Positions 17,122-26,816 of a DNA stretch of 64,000 nt are shown one piece after another. Numbering within the stretch: the stretch's first letter is position 1; the number at the start of each line of letters is the position of its first letter. Source of the DNA: Thermogutta sp039793925 (GTDB lineage Bacteria > Planctomycetota > Planctomycetia > Pirellulales > Thermoguttaceae); assembly GCF_039793925.1 (NCBI RefSeq), contig NZ_JBAMME010000226.1, positions 1 to 64,000 of the forward strand. Reading direction: 5' to 3'. The notes beneath the pieces are model-generated. The model ran no database searches. It was not told the DNA's origin and saw only the letters and a program-made list of their open reading frames with translations. The translations under genes were made by a program, and so were the position numbers.

Positions 17122-18640
17122 CTACGACACGGTAGTAGTAGCAACCGTTTCTGAAGGAGTCGTGAGGGGCATGTATTCCTCCAGTTGCGGGAACTCGCTG
17201 AGATCCTTGGCAATTGCGCTACGGAGAAAAGAATCCACCCACCAGAAAATATCCTGCTTGCGCATGGACTGCCGCAGTTTTTTCATCCGCCGTTTGCGTT
17301 CCGTGATCGGCATCGTACATGCTTGATGAATCGCGGAGGCAACCTGCTGCACATGGAACGGGTTCACAAGGATAGCCCCATTTTGAAGTTGAGAAGCTGC
17401 CCCGGCGAATTCACTCAGGATCAACACACCGTCATTATCCACGTTTGTCACGCAGTATTCTTTGGCGATCAGGTTCATGCCATCTTTGAGCGGTGTGATA
17501 AGCGCCACATCTGCAGCGCGGTAATACCCCAGGAGTTCGTCGGGAGCAAGGGACCGGAAGATGTAATGGATGGGAACCCAACCCGGTTTCGTGAACTCGC
17601 CGTTGATGGCCCCCACAAGCCGTTCAATCTGTGCTCGCAACCGCCGGTACTGCGGGACGCCGGTCCTGCTCGGCACCACAACCTGGATGAGCGTCGTCTT
17701 ACCGACCAGGTCGGGATACGCCCGCAATGCTTCACGGAAGGCCTGCAGCCGGTGAGGAATCCCCTTGGTGTAGTCGAGCCGGTCGACTCCCAGCAAGATT
17801 TTGCATTCAGCCAGTGTCTTACGCACTCCATCCCTGACTGTCAGGACTTCTTTGGAGCTTGCCCGGCGAACGAAAGAACGGTAGTCAATGGAGATGGGAA
17901 AATCTCCAATACGCACAAATCAGCCATTCACCTGCCCCACAACCACGCGTCCACGCCCGTGCCATTTCACGTCGGGCATTAGGGCTCGGAGGCAATCCAG
18001 TAAATTTCGTCGGTCGCGGGCTGTCTGCACTCCTAGGAGGTCAAACTGCAAAAGGGCGTTCAGAATCTCCAACCGCCAGGGAATCTTGAGAAAGACATCC
18101 AGCGGTGGAAACGCAATGTGGAGGAAGAAAGCCACGTAACTGTTCACCCCCAAAGCACGCAACTCCTCGGCTACCAGCATGAGCTGATAATCATGGACCC
18201 AGACGAAATGATCTGGCTGAGATTCTGCGGCAATGGCCTCCGCGTACTTGCGATTGACCTGCTGGTAGGCGCGCCAATAAGCCGGATCGAAATTCACTAG
18301 CGTAGGGAATTCATGGAACAAGGGCCAAATGACTTCGTTGGAAAATCCCTCGTAGAAAAGTCGCTGTTCCCGCCGGGACAATCCAACCGGTGCGATCCGG
18401 TAGCCCAGGTCGCGGCCTGCTCGCTCAAGGAGCTCACCAAGGTTGGGCGGCGCCTTTTCCTGGGGCACGCCCGGCCAGCCAATCCACACGCCCCCCGGTT
18501 TCTCAACACAAGGGCCAGCGCCGTCACCAGCCCACCGCTCCCACGATCGAGAAGCCAGTTCCCGTTTCGCTCGCGAGTCAGTTTGAGAGGCAACCGATTG
18601 GAAACGATGAGCAGCCGTTGACCTTTTTATTGGCCGTCAT
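17122..18640 (-). pseudogene. otsA: trehalose-6-phosphate synthase with three lesions
   Basis: GT20 enzyme that makes trehalose-6-P from UDP-glucose and glucose-6-P. Conserved blocks are present but broken up: LLIVSNRLPLKL, GVWIGWPGVP, FYEGFSNEVIWPLFHEF, VWVHDYQLMLV, FPISID, LLGVDRLDYTKGIPHRL, DGMNLIAKEYC, NDGVLILSEFAGA. The natural start is ATG 18640, preceded by AAGGAG at 6-base spacing and overlapping otsB by 14 bp. It reaches LLIVSN only if one A is added to the A5 run at 18624-18628. A second -1 shift lies at the G6 run 18491-18496, where seven Gs would join RNRG to GVWIGW. A TGA at 17920-17922 interrupts the frame just before FVRIGDFPISID. Either a decaying gene or poor sequence here; FLHIAFPP instead of the usual FLHIPFPP is also odd. 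Confidence 0.8.
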
Positions 18641-19433
18641 GATCTTCTCCTTTCCTCGCAGCGTTCAGCCAGCAACGAAGAAATTCGTAGACCTCGGCTT
18701 CATTTTCCAGACGAACATCCGCGTATGTCGCTCGCGGAAGGGGGCTGACGAGCACACTCAGTCCCGCCTCCCCTAAGGCCCGAAAGGCATGCTCATCGGT
18801 TCGATCATCTCCCAGAAAAGCTATCGCAGTTCTCCGATCACCCAGTTCCTGAAGAACACCCCGCACCGCATCCCCCTTTGTCGGTCCCGGTACCTGGAGT
18901 TCCATTCCAAGGTGAAAAGCTTTTCTTTCCAGCAGGCCAGCAGGATCGCGCCGCCGAACGAGGTCTTCAACTGTCTGTTGCAACCGTTCCACTTCCTGGT
19001 CGGGCAGGCCCCGAAAATGGACTGCGAGGCAGCCCACTTTGCGTTCCATGCGCACGTGCGGCCATCCCCGAGCCAGCTCTGTGTTAATAGCGTCGAGGAG
19101 TTGGTCGGCTCTCGGATCGGGTTTCCACACCCACCGTCGGCCGTCCGGAAAAAGCCGCTCACGTCCATGACTCCCCCAAATTTCAGCCCCCGAGAGAGGA
19201 AGAAGGATCCTCAGATCCTCAGCGAGCCGTCCGGTTACCACAATCACTCGCGTTCCTTCCCGCTGGATGTCCCCCAAGAGTGCAGACACCCAGGGATAGG
19301 GAACGGCCTTGCGCGGATCTTCACAAAAAGGTGCTAACGTCCCGTCGTAATCACAAAGCAGAATCCCATCGGCCCCCTGTGCCAATGAATCGACAATCGC
19401 TGGCAATTTGTCGGGTTTTTTCAGGATCTCCAT
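18627..19433 (-). CDS. otsB: trehalose-6-phosphate phosphatase
   Basis: A 268-aa HAD-superfamily enzyme that dephosphorylates trehalose-6-P. Motif I is LLCDYDGTLAPFCEDP (residues about 25-40, nucleophile in DYDGT), motif II RVIVVTGR, the substrate loop IWGSHGRERL, and motif IV FLGDDRTDEHAF (about 205-217). It is the only gene of the four-gene operon with an unbroken frame. It overlaps treT upstream by 13 bp and otsA downstream by 14 bp, so translation is coupled. If otsA is truly dead, this enzyme would lack its substrate unless another synthase exists elsewhere. Confidence 0.88.
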   Translation of the reverse strand: MEILKKPDKLPAIVDSLAQGADGILLCDYDGTLAPFCEDPRKAVPYPWVSALLGDIQREGTRVIVVTGRLAEDLRILLPLSGAEIWGSHGRERLFPDGRRWVWKPDPRADQLLDAINTELARGWPHVRMERKVGCLAVHFRGLPDQEVERLQQTVEDLVRRRDPAGLLERKAFHLGMELQVPGPTKGDAVRGVLQELGDRRTAIAFLGDDRTDEHAFRALGEAGLSVLVSPLPRATYADVRLENEAEVYEFLRCWLNAARKGEDHDGQ

Positions 19434-20676
19434 TGAGTCATGTCAATCCTTTCGATTTCCCGACGCAGTAGCGCCACCATCAACGTCAGGTGATCCCGCG
19501 CCAAACGAGTCATGAGGAAATTTTCTCGCACGTATTTTCGCCCTTTCTCACCCATTCGCTGGGCCTGATCAGGGCGTTCCAAGAGATACCGGATTCGCAT
19601 GGCGGCTCCCTCCGGAGAACTCACCAAGAAGCCGGTGTGATGGTTGATCACCTGCAGTCGAATTCCCCCTGCGTTCCCACCGATCACCGGCTTGCCTTTC
19701 CAGAGCGCTTCTGTCACCGTTAGCCCAAAGCCCTCCCTGGTGGACTTCTGAAGAGAACAATAGTGGCCAGACGCTGGATGGCGTTAATGATGCGATGGGC
19801 GTCAGTGGGAAGTTCCAGAACGTGGATGTTGGGATCGCCGGCCGCAGCCGCACGAACTTCCGCAAGGACCATCCCTCCCTCGGGGTCGTCGGTAGCTCCG
19901 CCTCCCGCCAACACAAGCTGAACGGAGGGAAAAAATCGCTTGGTAATCTGGTACGCGCGGATGACACCAAGGGGATCCTTGAAGCGATCAAATCGCGAGA
20001 CCTGAACAAGCAAGGGACGAGTCCTGTCCAAGTTGAAATCGCTTGCCACGGCGTCGATGAACTCTTCCGAAAGATCGCAGTTTTTCCCGCTGAATGGGTC
20101 GATCGCTGGAGCGATCAGATATTGAGGGTGGGGAAGTGCCCGCGCAAAGTCCGGCAGGGAGAAGATGCTCGCATCGTAAGCTGTAAGGAACTGCCGCAGA
20201 TACCTCCACACGATTCGGTCTGGATGACTGGCGTCGATGTGACACCGCCAAATCCATTTCCCTTTGCGATCAGGAAAGTGTCGAATGAGCGCAGCGGGCT
20301 GGGGATCATGGATAAAAACTACGTCCGCTTCTTTGAGCACCGGGGCCAGTCGCTCCGCATTTTCCGCATTGACCTGTTCGTAAATCGCCAAATCTTGCTC
20401 GCTGGGCCGATCGACGGCACCCTGCAGACAGTTATGAAATTTTTTCGTGCACGTGAAAAACGCCGGATTCCCCTCGATAACATGCCATTCCGCGTCCAAA
20501 CCAAGTTCACGGAGCAGAGGAACCAATTGATTGAGAATCTCGGCGACTCCCCCGCCCACTCTTGTTGAGTTGACATGGACAACCTTCATGCCTTTGAGCG
20601 GCTCAGCTAACTGTCGTAACTGGGCCACCGCATCGGCACCAGCAACCTCTGCGTAGCGTTCCAGGAGCTCCGTCAT
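19421..20676 (-). pseudogene. treT: trehalose glycosyltransferring synthase (TreT-like), frameshifted
   Basis: A GT4-type enzyme that makes trehalose from NDP-glucose and glucose. The N-terminal part is typical: GMKVVHVNSTRVGGGVAEIL, FFTCTKKFHNCLQG, FIHDPQPAALI, WIWRCHIDASHP, LLVQVSRFDRFKDPLGVI, VLAGGGATDDPEG. The frame is lost at about 19751-19757. The coding strand reads GTTCTCTTCAGAAG where GTTCTTCAGAAG would give the expected VLQKSTREGFGLTVTEALWKG; the difference is a duplicated CT (+2), equivalent in frame to -1. The C-terminal 98 codons continue in the other frame (MTEALWKGKPVIGGNAGGI...). The start ATG 20676 is preceded by TAAGG. It may be a pseudogene, or the shift may be a sequence error. 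Confidence 0.8.
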
Positions 20677-21316
20677 GCCTTAGAAAACTTTGGAATGCCT
20701 CAACGAGTTGGGAACGCAGGTCAGTCAAACTTCCGAAGTAAGGATCAATTTCCGCCAGCGCGTGCCTTAAGGGGTCATATTCCTCTCCCAGCCCTGTCAG
20801 CCAGGCCGAGAAGTCGTCACAGCACACTGGCGATCGCCGTCTGGCATCGATCACGTGGTAAAACACCGAACCCGGTGAAAGCTCCGGCAGCAAAGCTGCC
20901 AGATCTTCGACGGTCTCCGCCCTGCGTCCCGTGTCAAAAACCACAATCTGAGCGCGGAGGAAATAAAACGGTCGCGTGGCTGGGATCCACGCCAGCCATT
21001 CTTTTTGTTCGATCCTTTGCTCGATCAGCTCGATGATTTCGCTTCGGAGAAACTCAAGGTCGCTGTAGTCAGCGGGATCGATGATCGCCAGCAGCTCAGC
21101 CAAAACTTCGTCTCTGATTTCCCGATAAATCCAAACCGCAAAGTCGTTTTTGAACTCCGGGTCATCGAATCGCGGCTGAAGTAGGGCGCCCTAGAAATGA
21201 TGATAGATGCACTCCGTCGGGGCCATCGCCAGCGCCGCTTTAAACTCGCTGAGATTGCTCGCTCTGAGCCCCGTTGACAGGGGAATCAGCGCGCAGTCTT
21301 TGAGAATAAACGTCAT
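20603..21316 (-). pseudogene. DUF5752-like protein with in-frame amber stop
   Basis: The first gene of the trehalose operon. From ATG 21316, after AGGAGA, it reads MTFILKDCALIPLSTGLRA...CIYHHF, then TAG at 21191-21193, then continues in the same frame GALLQPRFDDPEFKNDFAVWIYREI and on to ARRRSPVCCDDFSAWLTGLG. I recall this architecture as a DUF5752 family protein that sits beside trehalose/glycogen glycosyltransferases; its function is not established. Trp would fit the stop position (TGG to TAG). The 3' end is also odd: the open frame runs 74 bp into treT. One T fewer in the TTTT run just before the treT start would end it at TAA 20680-20682. Confidence 0.6.
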
Positions 21317-21824
21317 TCTCCTCTTCTCCTTCTTCAGTTCCCCTCACAGCCCTGCCGACACGCCAGATCGGTCTCTGTTTGGTGCACCCAATAGACGCGC
21401 CTTCTCGGTGCCAACATCGATCCTTCCGCCGGTTCACAGGGCAACCATCACTCGGCAACCCACCGGCGGCTTTGATGACACATTTTCACGTCGGGCTCTA
21501 GACCGACCACCCAATGCTATCTGGGAATGATCTGAATAGACGATATGAGGCCTAATTTGTGCACCGCGAGCCCAGAATGATATCCCTCTTTTGGTAAACT
21601 GTTCTCTGGTTTCTTGTTTTTTAGCACCATGCGCGAGGGAGTCAACCCTACCGAACGTGCCTGCCCTGATCTCCTGTCCGCCTGTGGTGAATGGACGTCA
21701 GCCGCGCCGCAAGGTAAATTGGACGGTTTGCGTGGCCAATCTATAGTCCATGGGAACGGCAATCTCGAACAACATCCGTACTCACAGGGAGTCCGCGTCG
21801 CAACCGTTCGGAGGAAGCAGACAT
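21317..21824. other. 508-bp divergent spacer, no gene seen
   Basis: It separates the minus-strand trehalose operon from plus-strand glyS and must hold promoters for both, but I cannot place a convincing -35/-10 pair. An 8-bp inverted repeat CCGCCGGT (21426-21433) / ACCGGCGG (21462-21469) is the only clear structure. Short open frames here lack ribosome sites and family resemblance. Confidence 0.5.
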
Positions 21825-23453
21825 ATGAACATGGATGCACTTGTAGCGCTGTGCAAACGGAGGGGCTTTCTTTTCCAATCCAGCGAAATTTACGGGGGGC
21901 TTAACGGTTTCTGGGACTACGGCCCGCTGGGCGTCGAGCTCAAACGAAATATTCGCGAAGCGTGGTGGTACGACAACGTCACATCCCATAACGAACTCGT
22001 CGTGCCCCCAGGTGCTCCCTCGGCGTTTCAAATGGTAGGCATCGATTCCACGATCATCATGCACCCTCAGGTGTGGAAATGCTCCGGCCATTACGACCTC
22101 TTTCACGATTACATGGTCGATTGTCGGGAAACCAAGAAGCGCTACCGGTATGACCAGGTCCAGGGACGTTGGGTGGAATACAATGGCCAGCGAATTTTCG
22201 TGGCGACCGAAGCTGTCGGTGAAGAAGCCGTGGCCGACGTGGAACACAAAGCCCTTCGTTTTTTCAATCTGCGGACCAAGGAGGCCGACCGTCTTGTCTG
22301 GCACTCGCCGCTTGTGTCACTCACTACGGTAGAAGATTTTTCGCAGGTGCTGGCCCCGGACGCCAAAACCCTGGGTACACTCACGCCTCCTCGGGAATTC
22401 AATCTGATGTTTAAAACGTATGTCGGCGCTTTAAGCGGGGAGGAAAACGTCGCTTTTCTTCGCCCCGAAACGGCACAGGGCATTTTTGTAAATTTCAAAA
22501 ACGTGCTCGACAGCACGCGGGTGAAAATCCCATTCGGAATCGCTCAAATGGGCAAGAGCTTTCGGAACGAAATCACGCCCAGGTATTTCACATTCCGATC
22601 GCGGGAGTTCGAACAGATGGAAATTGAGTTTTTCTGCCGACCGGAAACATCCCGGGCCTGGTACGAGTACTGGCGGCAGCGACGATTCAACTGGTACATC
22701 AGCCTCGGTCTCGCCAGCGAACGCTTGCGCCTGCGGGATCACTCACCGGACGAATTAAGTCACTACTCCTGCGGTACCGCTGACGTGGAGTACGCTTTTC
22801 CGTTCCTGGCTCCGGGGGACTTCGGTGAGCTGGAGGGCATCGCCCACCGGGGAGATTTCGATCTCCGCAGTCACATGGAGGGAAAACTCATCCGAAAGGG
22901 AAACGAATTGGTCTTGGAACTCGGACCGGACGGTCAGCCGAAATATCGGGGCAGTGGGAAAGACCTTACCTATTTCGATGAAGAAACTCGGGAAAGATTC
23001 ATTCCCCATGTGATTGAGCCATCAGCCGGAGCAGACCGGGCAGCCTTGGCCTTCCTGTGTGAGGCGTACGCCGAAGACATGGTGCCAGACGAGAAAGGGG
23101 TCCCCACAAAACGGGTGGTATTGCGCCTCCACCCTAGACTGGCCCCTATCAAAGTTGCCGTGTTCCCACTGGTAAAGAAAGACGGCATGCCAGAAATCGC
23201 TCAGCGCATCTACGCGGATCTGAAGCCGCATTTCAACTGCTTTTACGACGAAAAAGGGGCTGTCGGGAGACGCTATCGCCGTCAGGACGAGATCGGAACG
23301 CCGTACTGCATCACCGTCGACAGCCAAACTCTTCAGGATGATACCGTAACTGTAAGGGACCGCGATACCCTCCGACAGTGGAGAATCAAAGTTGATGACT
23401 GCGTGGAAGTCATTCGTGGTCTGATCAGAGGTACGTACACGGTCCCGGACTGA
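21825..23453 (+). CDS. glyS: glycine--tRNA ligase (homodimeric type)
   Basis: 542 aa, class II aminoacyl-tRNA synthetase of the alpha2 GlyRS type. N-terminal blocks LVALCKRRGFLFQSSEIYGG and GFWDYGPLGVELKRN are diagnostic. Motif 2 is GIAQMGKSFRNEITPR. RPETAQGIFVNFKNVL and FRSREFEQMEIEFF form the glycine/ATP site. The C-terminal anticodon domain contains GRRYRRQDEIGTPYCITVD. ATG 21825 follows GAGGAAG at 21811-21817, a better start than 21750. No T-box or other leader signal was recognised. Confidence 0.95.
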   Translation: MNMDALVALCKRRGFLFQSSEIYGGLNGFWDYGPLGVELKRNIREAWWYDNVTSHNELVVPPGAPSAFQMVGIDSTIIMHPQVWKCSGHYDLFHDYMVDCRETKKRYRYDQVQGRWVEYNGQRIFVATEAVGEEAVADVEHKALRFFNLRTKEADRLVWHSPLVSLTTVEDFSQVLAPDAKTLGTLTPPREFNLMFKTYVGALSGEENVAFLRPETAQGIFVNFKNVLDSTRVKIPFGIAQMGKSFRNEITPRYFTFRSREFEQMEIEFFCRPETSRAWYEYWRQRRFNWYISLGLASERLRLRDHSPDELSHYSCGTADVEYAFPFLAPGDFGELEGIAHRGDFDLRSHMEGKLIRKGNELVLELGPDGQPKYRGSGKDLTYFDEETRERFIPHVIEPSAGADRAALAFLCEAYAEDMVPDEKGVPTKRVVLRLHPRLAPIKVAVFPLVKKDGMPEIAQRIYADLKPHFNCFYDEKGAVGRRYRRQDEIGTPYCITVDSQTLQDDTVTVRDRDTLRQWRIKVDDCVEVIRGLIRGTYTVPD

Positions 23454-23456
23454 CCC

Positions 23457-23769
23457 GATGAATAGCTGAATGCTTAAAGGGAGAGGAGGCCGCTACGACT
23501 TTACAAGGGCCACCTCCTTCCCAACAAACGGGTGGATCCGGCACCAATTTTTTCACAGACATTCTTGACTCCCTAATCGGCAACTCTTGCGCGGTCGGTT
23601 CTTACCCCGTCGCATGTCTAGGGGTCTGAACGCAGGGAGTTTTTCTCGGCCTAGTCGAGAGACGCCGAGTCTTTCGGTGCATCCGGTGCCCCTGGCGCCA
23701 TTAGCTATTTGGAGGAAATGACAACTAGATTTGTTCTCAATTTAGGTAGCTTTTACAAAAAGGTATAAG
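23457..23769 (+). other. 313-bp spacer with a possible terminator stem after glyS
   Basis: AGGAGG (23484-23489) can pair with CCTCCT (23513-23518) shortly after the glyS stop, but no T run follows. The remainder contains no gene that I can support. It should hold the promoter of the DUF1549 gene, which I could not place. Confidence 0.35.
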
Positions 23770-25362
23770 ATGCGCAGCTCTAGCCTAATCGGCCTTCTCG
23801 CGGTTGTGTTGACAGTTACGACGGTGCTTGCCGGTGTTTCGGCACAACCTATTGAGCCGTTTGACAGCGACCAAGAGTTCAGCGTCCGCAATCGGATTGA
23901 CGAACTGATGGTGGCGAAGTGGAAGGAGCAGGGCATCACGCCAGCCTTCATCTGTTCAGATGCGGTTTTTCTCAGGAGAGTATACCTCGACCTAATCGGT
24001 ACGTTGCCCACGGAAGACGAAGCCAAGAAGTTTCTGGAAGATAGCGACCCGCAAAAGAGAGAAAAGTTGATTGACGAGTTGCTCAATCGGCCGGAGTACG
24101 CCGATTACTGGACCATGCGATGGGGAGACGTTCTCCGGATTAAGGCAGAATTCCCCATCAACCTATGGCCCAACGCTGTGCAAGCCTATAATCGGTGGCT
24201 CTATTCGTCCTTGGCCCGAAATAAACCCTACGATCAGTTTGTGCGGGAGCTTCTCACCTCTAGCGGCAGCAACTTTCGTGTGGGACCTGTCAATTTTTAT
24301 CGGGCAACTCAAGACCGAAGTCCCAAAGGTATTGCCCAGGCAGTCGCACTCACTTTCATGGGCGTTCGGGCAGACCAATGGCCGGAGGAAAAACTCAAAG
24401 GGATGGCAGCCTTTTTCTCGCAGATCAGCTTTAAATCCACTATGGAATGGAAGGAAGAGATCGTAAGCTGGGATCCGTACCACGCAAACACCGCAACGCA
24501 GCCACCCCCTCCCCAGGAAGCGGTGTTTCCCGATGGGGTTAAGATTCAACTGCCGGCGGATCGTGATCCCCGCCAGGTGTTTGCCGACTGGCTGATCTCG
24601 CCGAAAAACCCGTGGTTTGCCAAGAATGTTGTCAACCGAATTTGGTATTGGCTGTTCGGTCGGGGAATCATCCACGAGCCGGATGATATCCGTGACGACA
24701 ATCCTGCCGTGGCGCCCGAGGTCCTCTCTTATCTCGAGTCGGAGTTGGTTCGTTCGGGCTGGGATCTCAAGCACATTTACCGTCTCATTTGCAATTCGGG
24801 CACGTATCAGTTGTCATGCATTGCAAGAAGCCGAAATCCCAAGGCAGGGATGTATTTTGCATACTATCCGACGCGCCGGCTCGACGCTGAGGTGCTCATT
24901 GATGCTATTTGCCAGATTACAGGCACCAGTGAAGAGTACTGGAGCATGGTGCCCGAGCCCTACACGATCATTTCTCAGGGAGAGCGGGCAGTTCGCTTGG
25001 GGGACGCCAGCATTACAAGTGCTTTTTTGGAGCTTTTTGGTCGGCCACCCCGCGATGTGGGACTCATCTCGGAGCGTGCGAACCGTATGACAGCCTCGCA
25101 GCGTTTGCATCTTCTCAATTCCAGCCATATCCTGACGAAAATTGAACAGGGCCCGGGTTTGGAATGGGCCCGTAACTCTTATACCAATCCCCGCCAAACG
25201 GTCACTCGACTTTATCTCACGATTCTCTCGCGATACCCAACCGAAAAGGAATGGGAAATCCTCAAACAAACCACCGCTAAATCGTCGCGGCTTTCGCGGG
25301 AAATGGTGATTGATCTTATTTGGGCCTTGATGAACAGTACGGAGTTTTTGTACCGACACTGA
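23770..25362 (+). CDS. secreted DUF1549/DUF1553 domain protein
   Basis: 530 aa with a Sec signal (residues about 1-25, VLAGVSAQP). The DUF1549 part has DAVFLRRVYLDLIGTLPTEDEA and a NRPEYADYWTMRWGDVLR segment. The DUF1553 part has NPWFAKNVVNRIWYWLFGRGIIHEPDDIRDDNP, GWDLKHIYRLICNSGTYQLS, RRLDAEVLIDAI and the terminal WALMNSTEFLYRH. These families are expanded in Planctomycetes and Verrucomicrobia and are nearly always followed by a DUF1501 gene, as here after 19 bp. Cytochrome-like heme motifs seen in long family members (PSD1) are absent, so this is the short form. Function is unknown; roles in glycan metabolism or envelope biology have been proposed. Confidence 0.85.
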   Translation: MRSSSLIGLLAVVLTVTTVLAGVSAQPIEPFDSDQEFSVRNRIDELMVAKWKEQGITPAFICSDAVFLRRVYLDLIGTLPTEDEAKKFLEDSDPQKREKLIDELLNRPEYADYWTMRWGDVLRIKAEFPINLWPNAVQAYNRWLYSSLARNKPYDQFVRELLTSSGSNFRVGPVNFYRATQDRSPKGIAQAVALTFMGVRADQWPEEKLKGMAAFFSQISFKSTMEWKEEIVSWDPYHANTATQPPPPQEAVFPDGVKIQLPADRDPRQVFADWLISPKNPWFAKNVVNRIWYWLFGRGIIHEPDDIRDDNPAVAPEVLSYLESELVRSGWDLKHIYRLICNSGTYQLSCIARSRNPKAGMYFAYYPTRRLDAEVLIDAICQITGTSEEYWSMVPEPYTIISQGERAVRLGDASITSAFLELFGRPPRDVGLISERANRMTASQRLHLLNSSHILTKIEQGPGLEWARNSYTNPRQTVTRLYLTILSRYPTEKEWEILKQTTAKSSRLSREMVIDLIWALMNSTEFLYRH

Positions 25363-25381
25363 AATGGAGGGAGGTTCACTC

Positions 25382-26776
25382 ATGAGTGATATCGCCAACA
25401 CACATGTGGTCCTTAATGCGGAAGGGCATCAAGTTTCAGCGCGATTGACTCGCCGTGCTGCGCTCAAGCGGGGAATATTTGGTGCGCTGGCCCTTTACCT
25501 CGGCCGCGCGGGAGTCGTCCCGCGTCATGTCTGGGCTTTTGATCCGACTCTTCCGGCCACGAAGCCTGCAAAAGCGAAAGCCGTGATTCAGATTTGGATG
25601 TGGGGCGGTCCACCACATTTGGACACGTTTGATCCGAAACCGGAGGCGGGCAGCGATTACTGCGGACCATTTACAAGCCCCATCGAAACGAACGTGAGTG
25701 GCATTCGGATCAACGAGCTGCTCACGGAACTGGCTAAAATTGCGGATAAGTACAGCCTCATCCGCAGCATGACGCACGGCGTCAATGCGCATGAAACGGC
25801 GTCCTATCTTGTGCAAACCGGACGCATGCCGGGAGATCGGATCGTCTATCCCGCCGTAGGGGCAGTGGTGGCCTACTTCAAGGGACAGCCGCCTGAATAC
25901 GACGGTTTGATCCCCCCGTATATCGTGCTGACCGAACCGCAGGGTCGCTTCTCTGAGGCGGGATTTTTAGGGCCGCGGTTTAAGCCGTTCGCCACGGGTG
26001 GAGATCCGGCACGAACTCCCTTCACAGTCGAAGGGATCGTATCTCCCGGGGTGACGGTGGCGCGCCAAAAAAGTCGCCGGGAACTTCTGCAAAACCTGGA
26101 CCTTCTGCGCCAAGCTATGGGAGACGATCCCCAAATTCAGGAAGTCAAACAGGCCGAAGAGCAGGCCTACGATCTCATTCTGGGTACAAGTGGCAAGGCA
26201 TTCGACCCAAGCGAGGAACCTCAGGCGGTACGCGAGAAATATGGGATGACCACCTTTGGTCAATCCTGTTTGGTGGCTCGGCGACTAGTAGAACGCGGTG
26301 TCCGTTATATTACGATCAACTACAAAGGTTGGGATACCCACAAAGAGAACTTCGTGGTCATGCGGCGTAAACTGCCCGAATTCGACCGCGGCCTCGCTTC
26401 CCTCATTCAGGACCTTGCCGATCGCGGCCTGCTCGATTCGACCATCGTGTGGTGCTGCGGAGAGTTCGGTCGTACGCCAAAGATCGCGTGGGAGGCTCCC
26501 TGGAACGGCGGTCGGCACCACTACGGGCCGGCCTTCTCCGCTCTTGTGGCAGGCGGCGGGTTCAAGGGTGGTCATGTGGTCGGGACCACTGACAAGAACG
26601 GCTCGGAAGTCAAAGAGCGACCTGTGCACCCAACCGACTTGATCGCTAGCATGTATGAGCTCTTGGGAATTGATCCCGGAACCACCATCCGTCATCCCCA
26701 GGGATACATGGTCCGCCTAATCCCCGAGCCGGGGAATGGTGTGACATCGGGCGGCCTGTTGACGGAAATCATGTAA
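25382..26776 (+). CDS. DUF1501 family protein with twin-arginine leader
   Basis: 464 aa. RLTRRAALKRGIFGALALYLG near the N-terminus (about residues 22-42) is a Tat-type leader. The body is an alkaline-phosphatase/sulfatase-like fold typical of DUF1501: IQIWMWGGPPHLDTFDPKP, FGQSCLVARRLVERGVRYI, GWDTHKEN, WCCGEFGRTPKI, GRHHYGPAFSALVAGGGFKGGHVVG and a C-terminal HPTDLIASMYELLGID. ATG 25382 is chosen because GGAGGGAGG at 25366-25374 lies 7 bases upstream. It forms an operon with the DUF1549 gene. The likely metal ligands (Asp, His) are conserved, but no reaction is established for the family. Confidence 0.85.
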   Translation: MSDIANTHVVLNAEGHQVSARLTRRAALKRGIFGALALYLGRAGVVPRHVWAFDPTLPATKPAKAKAVIQIWMWGGPPHLDTFDPKPEAGSDYCGPFTSPIETNVSGIRINELLTELAKIADKYSLIRSMTHGVNAHETASYLVQTGRMPGDRIVYPAVGAVVAYFKGQPPEYDGLIPPYIVLTEPQGRFSEAGFLGPRFKPFATGGDPARTPFTVEGIVSPGVTVARQKSRRELLQNLDLLRQAMGDDPQIQEVKQAEEQAYDLILGTSGKAFDPSEEPQAVREKYGMTTFGQSCLVARRLVERGVRYITINYKGWDTHKENFVVMRRKLPEFDRGLASLIQDLADRGLLDSTIVWCCGEFGRTPKIAWEAPWNGGRHHYGPAFSALVAGGGFKGGHVVGTTDKNGSEVKERPVHPTDLIASMYELLGIDPGTTIRHPQGYMVRLIPEPGNGVTSGGLLTEIM

Positions 26777-26816
26777 CCGTAGATCTGCGGTGCTTCGTCC
26801 GCGGCGCTGAGCGAGG

